Positions 26,083-34,416 of a DNA stretch of 64,000 nt are shown here, in pieces. Position 1 is the stretch's first letter. Each line of letters starts with the position of its first letter. The stretch covers positions 1 to 64,000 of the forward strand of contig NZ_CAHJXQ010000002.1 of NCBI RefSeq assembly GCF_903645325.1, written 5' to 3'. The translations under genes were made by a program, and so were the position numbers. Source of the stretch: Microbacterium tenebrionis (GTDB lineage: Bacteria > Actinomycetota > Actinomycetes > Actinomycetales > Microbacteriaceae). The notes under the pieces were generated by a model, which was not told the origin of the DNA, made no database searches, and saw only the letters and a program-made list of their open reading frames with translations.

Positions 26083-26654
26083 CGTCCCTCCAGCCAGGCG
26101 ATCAGGAGCCGGGCATGGGCGTCGAAGACATCGGCCATCCTCCGCCAGGCCGCGACGGGGGCATCGTACGGATCGGGGACGGCGTCGTTCACGGAGTCTC
26201 CGAGCATCTCCTGGACGGGTCTCGTCGATCCGTGCAGATCGAGCCAGGGCCGCAGAGCTGCTCGCCGAGGGCGCCGGTGTTCGAGCGACCACCGGTCGAA
26301 TTGCCTCACGGTGAAGGTGTGCGCGGCTAGCCGGGGGTGTTCCGCCGCGATCTCGCGCGAGTGGAGGCGCTCCATCGTCAGGATCAGATCGAATCCGGCG
26401 GGGTCGATCGCTGTGAGCGGCCGACTGCGGTGGGTCGTGAGGTCGAGGCCGCGTTCTCGCCCGACGGCGATGCCGTGCGGGCGCATCTGCCGTGCCCCGT
26501 CCATGAGCCCCGCCGACGACACCTCGACCGGCCTCGACCCGGCTTCGCGCCGAAGAGTGGCTTCGGCGAAGGGAGAGCGGCACTGGTTCGCGGTGCAGAC
26601 ATAGAGGACGCGCACCGGCTGAAGCAGATCGGTTCGCTCCCTCTCAACTATCAC
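26079..26654 (-). CDS. Low-molecular-weight protein tyrosine phosphatase (Wzb-like)
   Basis: 191 residues. VLYVCTANQCRSPFAEA carries the C-x5-R catalytic loop near residues 19-25, and VPDPYDAPVAAW supplies the general-acid Asp of the DPYD loop. It is expected to dephosphorylate the tyrosine kinase encoded at 30,823, a pairing that controls EPS chain length and output in other bacteria. GTG 26654 is preceded by TAGAAT and six bases, so the mRNA is probably leaderless; a second GTG at 26,615 would start right at the catalytic domain. It is transcribed alone between two forward blocks. Confidence 0.87.
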   Translation of the reverse strand: MIVERERTDLLQPVRVLYVCTANQCRSPFAEATLRREAGSRPVEVSSAGLMDGARQMRPHGIAVGRERGLDLTTHRSRPLTAIDPAGFDLILTMERLHSREIAAEHPRLAAHTFTVRQFDRWSLEHRRPRRAALRPWLDLHGSTRPVQEMLGDSVNDAVPDPYDAPVAAWRRMADVFDAHARLLIAWLEGR

Positions 26655-26737
26655 GTTGCGATTCTAGGCGGGATGTGCGCGTCTCGGTCTAGAGTGGCCG
26701 TAGGGGTAAGCCTGAGGCCGGGGAGCTTGGGGGAACT
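26655..26737. promoter_or_regulatory. Divergent promoters, phosphatase (leaderless) and glycosyltransferase fusion (CTGGGG-like leader)
   Basis: Reverse strand: TAGAAT (26661-26666), then six bases, then GTG 26654. Forward strand: TAGAGT (26690-26695) as -10, followed by a leader with CGGGGAGCT (26719-26727) and TTGGGGGAACT (26727-26737), variants of the EPS leader motif, ending at GTG 26738. Confidence 0.5.
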
Positions 26738-28693
26738 GTGCGGGTCATGCGGATTGCGCACCATGCGGTCGTCGACGCATGGCGGGAGCGGGAGCGGCAA
26801 CTCGTCGCCCGGGGGCACAGGCTGCGGCTGCTGACCGCACGACGCTGGAACGAAGGCGGGCGTGACATAGAGCTGGTGGCGGGCTGCGACGGATTCGTGT
26901 CGGCTGCGCCCACCCTCGGCTCTCACCCGAACGGGTTCCTGATGGATCCGCGGCCTATCTGGCGCCTGATCAAGCGGCGTCCGGATCTCATCGACCTGCA
27001 CGAGGAGCCGTTCGCGCTCGTCACCGCCGAGGTGTTGCTGTTGCGTGCGCTGCGGCGCAACCGCTCTCCCTACGTGCTGTATTCGGCGCAGAACATCGAT
27101 AAGCGCTATCCGATCCCGATCCGCTGGTTCGAGCGCTGGGCGCTCCGCGGCGCCTCGGCCGTATACGTGTGCAATCGTGAAGCAGGGCAGATCCTCCGCC
27201 GCAAAGGATTGCGCGGGGAGACGCCGCTCATCCCGCTGGGCGTCGACCTCTCGAGTCTCGAGCCCGACGATGCACGCGCGGTTCCCGGCGGATCGCCGGT
27301 GGTCGGCTATGTCGGACGGCTCGAGGCGCACAAGGGCGTCGATCATCTGCTCCGCGCGATCGCCGAGCTGCCCGGATGGCGACTCGAGATCACCGGGGAC
27401 GGCCGTGATCTCGGGCGGCTGCAGCGCCTCGCCGACGAGCTCGGCGTGAGCGATCGCGTGGATTTCGCCGGATTCGCGAGCGGTTCCGCGCTCGCCGATC
27501 GCTACCGGCGCATGGACGTGCTGTGCGTGCCGTCTGTGCCCACACCCTCGTGGAAGGAGCAGTTCGGCCGGGTCGCCGTGGAAGCCATGGCATGCGGAGT
27601 TCCCGTCGTCGCCAGCCGAAGCGGGGCGCTGCCCGATGTCGTGGACGATGCCGGCCTTCTCGCAGAGCCGGGGGATGCCTCTGACATCGCCCGGGCGCTC
27701 GTCGAGGCCGTCTCGACGGAAACCTGGACGAGGTTGCGCGAGCGCGGACTGAGGCGCGCCACGCGATTCACGTGGGAGGAGGTGTCTCGCGCCCACGACG
27801 ACATGTACCGGCGCGTCGTCCTCCCGAACGACCGAGCCGCCTCGCGCGATCCCGTAGTCGTCGTGGTGGCGTACGGTGACCCGGGAGACCTCGATGGCGC
27901 TCTTGCGCGGCTCGACGGCGCGCTGACGACCCTTGTCGTCGACAACTCCTCGTCTCCGCAGACCGCCGCTGTGGCAGCCCGGCACGGAGCCGACTACATA
28001 GACCCGGGGGCCAATCTCGGATTCGGTGCCGGAGTCAATGTGGCGCTCGCCGCGCTTCGCGCGAAGGGCGACCTGCCCGATGTGCTGTTGCTGAATCCGG
28101 ATGCCCGAATCACCATGTCAGGCATTCAGCGGATGCAGGCACGCCTGCACGAGTCGCCGTCCACGGCTGCTGTCGGAGCCACTCAGACGGATCCGGAGCG
28201 CGGCGCGAGAGCCCGGGTGTGGTGGCCGTTCCCGCATCCGCTCCGGGCATGGGTCGAGGCGGTCGGTCTGGGCGCGCTGAACCGCGCTCACGGTTTCGCC
28301 ATCGGGTCGGTGCTGCTGCTGCGCGCCGAGGCGCTGGGCGCCATCGGCGACTTCGACGAACGGTTCTTCCTCTACGCCGAAGAGGTCGACTGGCAGAAGC
28401 GCGCCGTCGATCAGGGGTGGCGCATCGAGGTGGCCGACGTGAACGCGACTCATGTCGGCGGTGCGACCAGCTCCGACAGCGATGTCCGCGATCGGCTGTT
28501 CCACGCGAGCGCGGAGACGTACGTGCGCAAGCACTTCGGCTCTTCCGGGTGGCAGGTTTATCGGGCGGCGATCGTCATCGGCTCTGCGGTACGGGCGCTC
28601 GTGCTGAAGGGCGAGAGGCGAGCGCAGGCGGCGCGCCGGCGAGACCTCTATCGGGCCGGGCCGGAGCGATGCGCCAGAGGACTGCGACCGTGA
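26738..28693 (+). CDS. Bifunctional glycosyltransferase: GT4 fused to GT2
   Basis: 651 residues. Residues 1-365 are a GT4 enzyme (VVGYVGRLEAHKGVDHLLRAI; SWKEQFGRVAVEAMACGVPVVASRSGALPDVV). Residues about 372-620 are a GT2 enzyme of the rhamnosyltransferase type: VVVVAYGDPGDLDGAL, LVVDNSSSPQTAAV, NLGFGAGVNVAL, LLNPDARI and a late DERFFLYAEEVDWQKRAVDQGW. No stop or frameshift separates the halves, so the fusion looks real and may add two consecutive sugars. GTG 26738 was chosen; ATG 26747 is possible. The next GT gene overlaps its stop. Confidence 0.85.
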   Translation: MRVMRIAHHAVVDAWRERERQLVARGHRLRLLTARRWNEGGRDIELVAGCDGFVSAAPTLGSHPNGFLMDPRPIWRLIKRRPDLIDLHEEPFALVTAEVLLLRALRRNRSPYVLYSAQNIDKRYPIPIRWFERWALRGASAVYVCNREAGQILRRKGLRGETPLIPLGVDLSSLEPDDARAVPGGSPVVGYVGRLEAHKGVDHLLRAIAELPGWRLEITGDGRDLGRLQRLADELGVSDRVDFAGFASGSALADRYRRMDVLCVPSVPTPSWKEQFGRVAVEAMACGVPVVASRSGALPDVVDDAGLLAEPGDASDIARALVEAVSTETWTRLRERGLRRATRFTWEEVSRAHDDMYRRVVLPNDRAASRDPVVVVVAYGDPGDLDGALARLDGALTTLVVDNSSSPQTAAVAARHGADYIDPGANLGFGAGVNVALAALRAKGDLPDVLLLNPDARITMSGIQRMQARLHESPSTAAVGATQTDPERGARARVWWPFPHPLRAWVEAVGLGALNRAHGFAIGSVLLLRAEALGAIGDFDERFFLYAEEVDWQKRAVDQGWRIEVADVNATHVGGATSSDSDVRDRLFHASAETYVRKHFGSSGWQVYRAAIVIGSAVRALVLKGERRAQAARRRDLYRAGPERCARGLRP

Positions 28694-29694
28694 GGGTCGT
28701 GCACCTGGTGCGCTCGTCGGCGTTCGCCGGAGTCGAGCGCTACATCGCCACGACGGCTCAGGCGATGACGGCCCGCGCTGAGGTGACGGTGATTGGCGGG
28801 GACGCCGCGACCATGCCGGAGGCGGTGCCCGGGGTTCGCTGGATGCCGGGGTCGACCATCCCTGAGACCGTGCGTTCTTTGCGCGGGGCGGGGACGATCG
28901 ACGTTCTCAACAGTCATATGACGGATGCCGATCTGATCGCGGCGGTGCTCGCGCCGCGAAGGACGGCGCTGGTGAGCACGCGTCACTTCGCCGCTCCGCG
29001 GGGAGCATCGGCGCCTGCGAGGTTGGCCGGAAGGCTGGCCGCATCGCGTTTCCGCGCCGAGTTGAGCGTCTCGCACTACGTGGCTCGTCGCATCGGCGTC
29101 GAGAGCAGGGTGGTGCATACCGGAGTGGCCCCGGTCCCGGACCGTGCATCCGCGCCGGAGCCGATTGTGCTGGCCGTTCAGCGATTGGAGGCCGAGAAGG
29201 CCACGGAGGTGGCGGTTAGAGCTTGGGCGACGAGCGGTGGCGCGGAGAGGGGCTGGCGGTTCGTCGTGCTCGGAGACGGGAGCCGACGCGCGCAGCTCGA
29301 GCGGCTCGCCGCCGATCTCGGTGTGGGTGGCAGCGTCGAGTTCTGCGGGTTCGCGTCCGCACCGGCGGAGTGGTACCGGAGGGCGGCGATCCTGATAGCT
29401 CCGACACCGCGCGAAGGACTGGGGCTCTCCGTGCTCGAGGCAATGGCGCATGAGGTCGCCGTCGTCGCGGCGGACGGGGGCGGGCACAGGGAGACGATCG
29501 GTGCGACGACGGACGCGCGAATGTTCGTCCCGGGTGACTGGGATGCCGCGGGCGGGCACCTGCGGAAGCTGATCGACGACTCCGCGTTGCGGACCGCCAC
29601 AGCGCGGGCAGGGCGCGACCGGCAGCGCGCGGAGTTCACGACCGAGCACCAGGTTCAGGCGACGCTCGAGGTGTACCGGCAGGTGCTCCGATGA
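28690..29694 (+). CDS. Family 4 glycosyltransferase
   Basis: 334 residues from GTG 28690 (GTGA overlap with the previous stop, AGAGGA eight bases upstream); ATG 28669 is an alternative. RVVHLVRSSAFAGVERYIATTAQAM opens the GT-B N-domain; VLAVQRLEAEKATEVAVRAW and PTPREGLGLSVLEAMAHEVAVVAADGGGHRETIG form the donor-binding half with the E-x7-E pair. Shorter than the usual 370-400 residues because the N-terminal half is compact. Second of three forward, overlapping glycosyltransferase genes. Donor unknown. Confidence 0.85.
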   Translation: MRVVHLVRSSAFAGVERYIATTAQAMTARAEVTVIGGDAATMPEAVPGVRWMPGSTIPETVRSLRGAGTIDVLNSHMTDADLIAAVLAPRRTALVSTRHFAAPRGASAPARLAGRLAASRFRAELSVSHYVARRIGVESRVVHTGVAPVPDRASAPEPIVLAVQRLEAEKATEVAVRAWATSGGAERGWRFVVLGDGSRRAQLERLAADLGVGGSVEFCGFASAPAEWYRRAAILIAPTPREGLGLSVLEAMAHEVAVVAADGGGHRETIGATTDARMFVPGDWDAAGGHLRKLIDDSALRTATARAGRDRQRAEFTTEHQVQATLEVYRQVLR

Positions 29695-30812
29695 CGGCCC
29701 TCGTCGTGATCTCGCTCGAGCCGTGGGACGACGTGTGGCGACGCAACCAGTACCTGGTCGACGGCCTCCTGCGCACGGATCCGGACCTGCGGGTTCTCTT
29801 CGTCGAGCCGGCGTCCGATCCGCTCCACGCCCTGCGCAGCGGGCGTCGTCCTCGTCGCGGAGCCGGCCTGCGCGTCGGACGGCCGTACGAGGGGCGCCTT
29901 CATCTGCTCGCGCCGACCAAATGGGTACCGCGAGCGCTCGGCTCCGTGAGCGATCGGATGCTCCGACGAAGCATGATGCGGGCCGTGGACAGCCTGGAAT
30001 GGCGTCGCCCAGTGCTGTGGATCAACGATCCGATGTGGTCTGCGGCAGCGTCAGCCACCGGCTGGCCGACGCTGTACGACATGACAGACGACTGGTCCGA
30101 GGCAGCGCGGTCGGACCGGATCAGCGCCCGGCTGCGGCGCGGCGATACCGAACTCCTGCGCGATGCGCACGAAGTCGTCGTCTGCTCGGAGGGGCTCGCG
30201 CGGTCGCGTGGGCGGATCCGCGACGTGCGCCTGATATCCAACGCGGTCGATCTCGCCCGGTATAGCCGTCCGGCCGCGCGACCGCTGGACCTGCCCGACG
30301 CCCCCGTCGCGGTGTACGCGGGGACCCTGCACGAGGACCGACTCGACGTCGACCTGTGCATTCGCGTCGGCCGAGCCCTCGCTGCTGTCGGCGCTTCTCT
30401 CGTGCTCGTCGGGCCGAACGCGCTCAGCGCCATGAACACTCAGCGCCTCAAGGCGGAGCCGTCGGTGAGGCTGCTGGGCGCGAAGCCCTTCGGCGAGGTG
30501 CCCGGCTATCTCCAGCACGCGACGACCCTCGTCGTGCCACACGTCGTCACGTCTTTCACCGATTCTCTCGATCCTCTGAAGCTGTATGAGTACCTGGCCG
30601 TGGGACGACCGATCGTGAGTACGCCGGTCGCAGGGTTTCGGGAGCAACGTCGCGCGCAGGTGACGGTCGCTGACGGGGACGGGTTCGCCGAATCCGCCGT
30701 CTCGTCCATCTTGGCTGACGAGACATCTGGTGCGGTGCCGGATGATCTGCCGGTCTGGGGAGAGCGGGTGCGGGCAATTCGCGAGGTGGTGGACGGGCTG
30801 GCCGCGCGGTGA
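29691..30812 (+). CDS. Glycosyltransferase (GT-B, GT1/GT4-like)
   Basis: 373 residues. LVVISLEPWDDVWRRNQYLVDGLLRTDPDLRVLFVEP starts the N-domain; LYDMTDDWSEAAR is a motif seen in TuaH/CapM-like glycosyltransferases; VAVYAGTLHEDRLDVDLCIRVG and PHVVTSFTDSLDPLKLYEYLAVGRPIVSTPVAGF form the donor site with a DPLK-x-YEY variant of the acidic pair. ATGA overlap with the preceding gene. It ends 10 bases before the convergent kinase gene. Likely acts on the same glycan as its two upstream neighbours. Confidence 0.8.
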   Translation: MTALVVISLEPWDDVWRRNQYLVDGLLRTDPDLRVLFVEPASDPLHALRSGRRPRRGAGLRVGRPYEGRLHLLAPTKWVPRALGSVSDRMLRRSMMRAVDSLEWRRPVLWINDPMWSAAASATGWPTLYDMTDDWSEAARSDRISARLRRGDTELLRDAHEVVVCSEGLARSRGRIRDVRLISNAVDLARYSRPAARPLDLPDAPVAVYAGTLHEDRLDVDLCIRVGRALAAVGASLVLVGPNALSAMNTQRLKAEPSVRLLGAKPFGEVPGYLQHATTLVVPHVVTSFTDSLDPLKLYEYLAVGRPIVSTPVAGFREQRRAQVTVADGDGFAESAVSSILADETSGAVPDDLPVWGERVRAIREVVDGLAAR

Positions 30813-30822
30813 CGCTGTGCGA

Positions 30823-32364
30823 TCAACCCCCGGAGGAAGGCTCCTGCACCCGTGGCGACGTGTAGTAGCGGTCGTACGAGCTGGGGACGGGACGCGTCGA
30901 CCCGTTGCCGACGAGCCCGAGCACACGCACACCGCGGGCGGTCAGGGCTTCGACTGTCTCGCTCAGCAGCTCGCGTCTGGTGCGCCCGAGGCGTGCGAGC
31001 ACGACGGCTCCCGAGGCGGTCCTCGACAGCAGCGCCGCATCGACGAGACCGTACGACGGCGGCGAGTCGATCACCACGACGTCGGCGTCGTCTCGCAGCG
31101 TGGCGATTATCTGCGACAGGGCATCGGTGGCGAGCAGATCGGACGGATCCGACGGCTCCGGGCCGGAAGGCAGCACACGCAGGCCGTCGACTTCGGTGGT
31201 CCGGAGAGTGCCGAGGATCTCGTCCGTGCTGAGGGGTGCTGACTGCTCACGAGATCGGATGAGAAGATCCGCCAGTCCCGGTCCGTCCGCGGCCTCGCCG
31301 AAGTACTGATCCACGCTCGGGCGACGCAGGTCGCCGGCGACGAGAATGGTCGACTTGCCCGCGCGAGCCCAGATCGCAGCCAGGTTCGCTGCGACGAACG
31401 TCTTGCCGTCGTCCGGTTCGACGCTTGTGAAGACGAACGCGGCTCTGGGGCGAGGCTCCAGCACCTGCAGGCTCGTGCGCAGTCCGCGCAGTCCCTCGTT
31501 GAGCGCTGTGCGCGATCGGTCCAGAGCCGGCAGCCGGTGCGTCTGGCGGACGGACCGTCTATCCCGCGGCAGCTCGGCCAGGTATGGGGCGCCGGGGATG
31601 GATTCCAGGTCTTTGGCGGTGCGCACCCTCGTGTCGAACTGCGACCAGATCAGCGCGATCCCTGTCCCGGCGATGAGACCGCTGAGGAGGGCGACGGCGA
31701 GCAGGATCAGTGGAGGGCTCCCGTCGCGTTGTGCCGGTGAGGCGGCGGTCTGCAACGTCAGCGCGGGGCCGGAGAGGGTAATGAGATCGCGTTGGGTGCT
31801 CATCGTGCCGACGGTCTGCAGCGCACGCGCCAGAGATGCGGCGGCGATGGCATCATCAGGATCGGCGTTGGCCTTCACCTGCAGCACGGTCGCCTCTTTG
31901 GTCGCCTCATCGATCTGCTCGGCAAGGGTTGCAGCGCCGGTCTCGACCTGCGTCGCGACATAGGCCGCGTACGCCTCGGCCACCGCTGATGCACGCCGCT
32001 CGGCGGTGCCGGGGTCGGTGGCCGTCGCCGTTATCGTGAGAGTGTCACGGCGGGCTCCTTCGACTGATTCCCACGTCACCGACCCGTACAGCGAGGTCGG
32101 CGACTCGCCGGTGATATCTGCGGCCGCGCCCAGCACGTCCGGCGAAGCGAGGCTCTCGGGCTCGAGGTCGACGGCGATCGCCCCGAACGCGCTCTCGAGC
32201 TCGCCGGATGCCATGGCTGCGCTCGTGCGCAGCGTGGCTGTCGATGAGAACGTCGGCGTGGTGCGGCTCAGGAAGAAGAGCGTGCCGAGCACCGTGAGCA
32301 CGGTCACCGCAAGGATGAGCCACCACCGCTGACGCAGCGCTGAAAGGATCTGACGGAATGTCAC
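30823..32364 (-). CDS. Wzz-type chain-length regulator fused to a tyrosine kinase (Wzc/CpsD-like)
   Basis: 513 residues. TM1 (about 14-32) and TM2 (about 218-240) flank an extracytoplasmic Wzz loop. The cytoplasmic C-half is a BY-kinase: Walker A region SVEPDDGKT (314-322), Walker A' ILVAGDLRRPS (340-350) and Walker B VVVIDSPP (429-436). The C-terminal tail has only a small tyrosine cluster, Tyr497, Tyr500 and Tyr501. Autophosphorylation there would control EPS export or chain length, opposed by the phosphatase at 26,079. A ribosome site CTGGAG lies ahead of ATG 32364. It lies downstream of the initiating sugar transferase on the same strand, separated by a hairpin. Confidence 0.88.
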   Translation of the reverse strand: MTFRQILSALRQRWWLILAVTVLTVLGTLFFLSRTTPTFSSTATLRTSAAMASGELESAFGAIAVDLEPESLASPDVLGAAADITGESPTSLYGSVTWESVEGARRDTLTITATATDPGTAERRASAVAEAYAAYVATQVETGAATLAEQIDEATKEATVLQVKANADPDDAIAAASLARALQTVGTMSTQRDLITLSGPALTLQTAASPAQRDGSPPLILLAVALLSGLIAGTGIALIWSQFDTRVRTAKDLESIPGAPYLAELPRDRRSVRQTHRLPALDRSRTALNEGLRGLRTSLQVLEPRPRAAFVFTSVEPDDGKTFVAANLAAIWARAGKSTILVAGDLRRPSVDQYFGEAADGPGLADLLIRSREQSAPLSTDEILGTLRTTEVDGLRVLPSGPEPSDPSDLLATDALSQIIATLRDDADVVVIDSPPSYGLVDAALLSRTASGAVVLARLGRTRRELLSETVEALTARGVRVLGLVGNGSTRPVPSSYDRYYTSPRVQEPSSGG

Positions 32365-32475
32365 AGGTCTCCAGAGTCTTGTCGAACCACCCTATTGTGT
32401 CCCACGAGGTGCGTGCGCACAGCAAAGGGCACTGACACGTCGCAGTATGCGGCGTGTCCGCGCCCGTGCGGGGAC

Positions 32476-32513
32476 GGCAGGAACGGGGCTGAGGGGTAGG
32501 CCCCGTTCCTGCC
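32476..32513. terminator. Perfect 13-bp hairpin between the sugar-transferase and kinase genes
   Basis: GGCAGGAACGGGG (32476-32488) pairs with CCCCGTTCCTGCC (32501-32513) around a 12-base loop. It lies 34 bases past the stop of the reverse-strand gene ending at 32547. No U-run follows on either strand, so it could be a terminator, an attenuator or an mRNA-stabilising stem. Confidence 0.6.
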
Positions 32514-32546
32514 GGGCTTACGCGATCTCGCGGACCGGCCGGGGCA

Positions 32547-34100
32547 TCAGTACGCCCCGCTGGGGTGCACCATGGCTCGGGCGGTGCTCCACATGAGCCG
32601 CAGGTCGTTCGAGATCGACCAGTTCTCCACATATCGCAGGTCGAGGCGCACGCTCTCGGCCCAGGACAGGTCGCTGCGCCCCGATACCTGCCATAGGCCC
32701 GTGATTCCGGGTCTCACATACAGTCGGCGTGCCACGTCGTCGTCGTAGTCGCTGACTTCGCTCGGCAGCGGTGGCCGAGGGCCGACGACGCTCATCTCGC
32801 CGGCGAGCACATTCCAGAACTGCGGTAGTTCGTCGAGCGAAAGTTTGCGCAGAATCCGGCCGACGCGGGTGATTCGCGGGTCATCCTTCATCTTGAACAG
32901 AAGGCCTGCGCCTTCGTTGCTCGCCTTCAACGCGGCGAGTCGCTGTTCGGCATCCGCGTGCATGGAGCGGAACTTGACGATTTGAAACGGCTTGCCGTCC
33001 CGACCCACCCGTTCCTGGAAGAAGAATACGGGACCGGGGGAATCGAGCTTGATCAGCAGTCCGAGCAGCGGCGTCATCACGACGATCGGGACGAGCGCGA
33101 GAGCTGCGGTGATCACGTCGAAGACGCGTTTGACCGCGTGCCTGGTGCCTTCGTACTCCGCGATCCGCATTCTGATCATGGGGAGTCCGTCGACCGTTGC
33201 GAACGACAGCCGGGAGGCGACGACGTCGGCGAGCCGATCGCAGAGAACGAGCTCTGCCGCCATTCCCTCGAGCTGCCAGCTGAGCCGCTTGACGAAGTCG
33301 GGCTCGTGATCAGGTTGGCCTGCGACGATCACGGCGTCGGCTCTGAGCTCGGCGGCGACCCTCGCGACGGAGGTGAGGTTGCCGAGCACGGGCACGACCG
33401 TGCGGCCGAGGTCGAGTTCGCGGGCGTTGGCGTCGAGCAGCGTGGCGCCGACGATCTGGTAGCCGGACATGCCGATCGGCTCCAGGGCTCGCACGGCGTA
33501 CTCGACCTCATCGCGGTTGCCGACGACAAGAGTCCGCGACGTGAAACGGCCATGGCGGCGCTGGTTGCTCAGCCAGCGCCGCCACGACCACCGACTCATC
33601 AGAAGGCCGAGCAGGCCCATGGGGAGGGTGATGAGCACGGTGAGCCGCATCGAGTCCCAGCCGAGAAGAAGGGCCATTACCGCCATCAGTCCGATGGCGA
33701 GGCCCGAGGCATGCGCGATGCCTCGATACTCGGCGGTGCTCGAGCCGAACAGAGCCGTGAGGCTCGTGCGCATGGCGAGCAGCGTGGCGAACCACACCGC
33801 CGCCAACAGCGCAGCACGCGTCACGACATCCATGGGCGGTTCACCTAGATGAAGCTGGATTCCGGATGCGACGCCTGAGGCGATCGCGATCACGGCAGCA
33901 TCCGTCAGGCCGAGGCGGGCGCGGTGCGCCCGTTCCCAGTGCAGACGGTGCTCCAGCGTCGCCGAGACGCGCGGCATGGGAGCCGTGGTCGTCTCGACCC
34001 GGACGCTCGGAACGACGGCCGCGACAGCGGTCGGTTCTTCGCGTGTCAGGCTCAGGGCGTTCTCCACGGACGTCATGTCCGTGCACCCCGAGCAATGCAT
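32547..34100 (-). CDS. Undecaprenyl-phosphate sugar phosphotransferase (EPS-initiating, WbaP/CpsE-like)
   Basis: 517 residues. Residues about 50-290 hold four or five transmembrane helices plus a degenerate CoA-binding-like domain (LVVGNRDEVEYAVRALE). The C-terminal 200 residues are the bacterial sugar transferase domain: FFQERVGRDGKPFQIVKFRSMHADAE, KLSLDELPQFWNVLAGEMSVVGPRPPLP and YVRPGITGLWQVSGRSDLSW. This enzyme starts the lipid-linked repeat unit by moving sugar-1-phosphate to undecaprenyl phosphate. ATG 34100 and ATG 34076 are both possible starts. Its upstream region carries three CTGGGG copies and an inverted-repeat array, suggesting that it is the main control point of the locus. Confidence 0.9.
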   Translation of the reverse strand: MHCSGCTDMTSVENALSLTREEPTAVAAVVPSVRVETTTAPMPRVSATLEHRLHWERAHRARLGLTDAAVIAIASGVASGIQLHLGEPPMDVVTRAALLAAVWFATLLAMRTSLTALFGSSTAEYRGIAHASGLAIGLMAVMALLLGWDSMRLTVLITLPMGLLGLLMSRWSWRRWLSNQRRHGRFTSRTLVVGNRDEVEYAVRALEPIGMSGYQIVGATLLDANARELDLGRTVVPVLGNLTSVARVAAELRADAVIVAGQPDHEPDFVKRLSWQLEGMAAELVLCDRLADVVASRLSFATVDGLPMIRMRIAEYEGTRHAVKRVFDVITAALALVPIVVMTPLLGLLIKLDSPGPVFFFQERVGRDGKPFQIVKFRSMHADAEQRLAALKASNEGAGLLFKMKDDPRITRVGRILRKLSLDELPQFWNVLAGEMSVVGPRPPLPSEVSDYDDDVARRLYVRPGITGLWQVSGRSDLSWAESVRLDLRYVENWSISNDLRLMWSTARAMVHPSGAY

Positions 34101-34109
34101 GTACGCATA

Positions 34110-34147
34110 CCCCAGTGCGACATTGCTTCCCCAGTTTCATCCCCAGT
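34110..34147 (-). promoter_or_regulatory. Three ACTGGGG leader motifs upstream of the sugar-transferase gene
   Basis: On the reverse strand ACTGGGG occurs three times, at 34147-34141, 34135-34129 and 34116-34110, in the stretch just before ATG 34100. The same motif occurs in the leaders of several other EPS genes in this window. It may be a ribosome site, an RNA-binding site or a DNA operator. Confidence 0.5.
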
Positions 34148-34149
34148 TA

Positions 34150-34253
34150 CCGTGATCCCACATCACGGCGCATCCGAATGTCACAACCCCTTGTGACGGT
34201 TGGAAGACACGTGATCCCACATCACGGTTGTTCGCATCGATCCCACTCGATGC
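34150..34253. promoter_or_regulatory. Array of four inverted repeats, probable operator cluster
   Basis: CCGTGAT-CCCAC-ATCACGG (34150-34168); GTCACAA-CCCC-TTGTGAC (34180-34197); CGTGAT-CCCAC-ATCACG (34210-34226); GCATCGA-TCCCAC-TCGATGC (34234-34253). Centres are about 29.5, 29.5 and 25.5 bases apart. The first and third are copies of one another, and three of the four share a CCCAC centre. All lie upstream of the sugar-transferase gene and its CTGGGG leader. The pattern suggests cooperative binding of a dimeric regulator; which one cannot be told. Confidence 0.6.
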
Positions 34254-34416
34254 TCACTGTCTTGCAGTTCGGATGCCGATCACACTAGCCCAACCCGGCG
34301 TGGGATGCATAGACATTCAGCGGTTTATCTTGAAGATGACGTCGCGAAGGGGGTATGCCCCACCCGATCTCCTCCGGATACGGGGATGATCCCGTGTCCA
34401 CGCGGTCGCCCGAACG
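34254..34416. other. Intergenic tail of the operator region
   Basis: With the operator array this makes a 316-base gap without a gene. It contains GTTTATCTTGAAGATGACG and a short GGGG-TATG-CCCC stem near 34350, but nothing with clear function. Confidence 0.4.

Noticed and set aside
34345..34362. GGGG-TATG-CCCC mini hairpin as a terminator
   Set aside because: Four-base stem only, no U-run, and no gene ends just before it on either strand.
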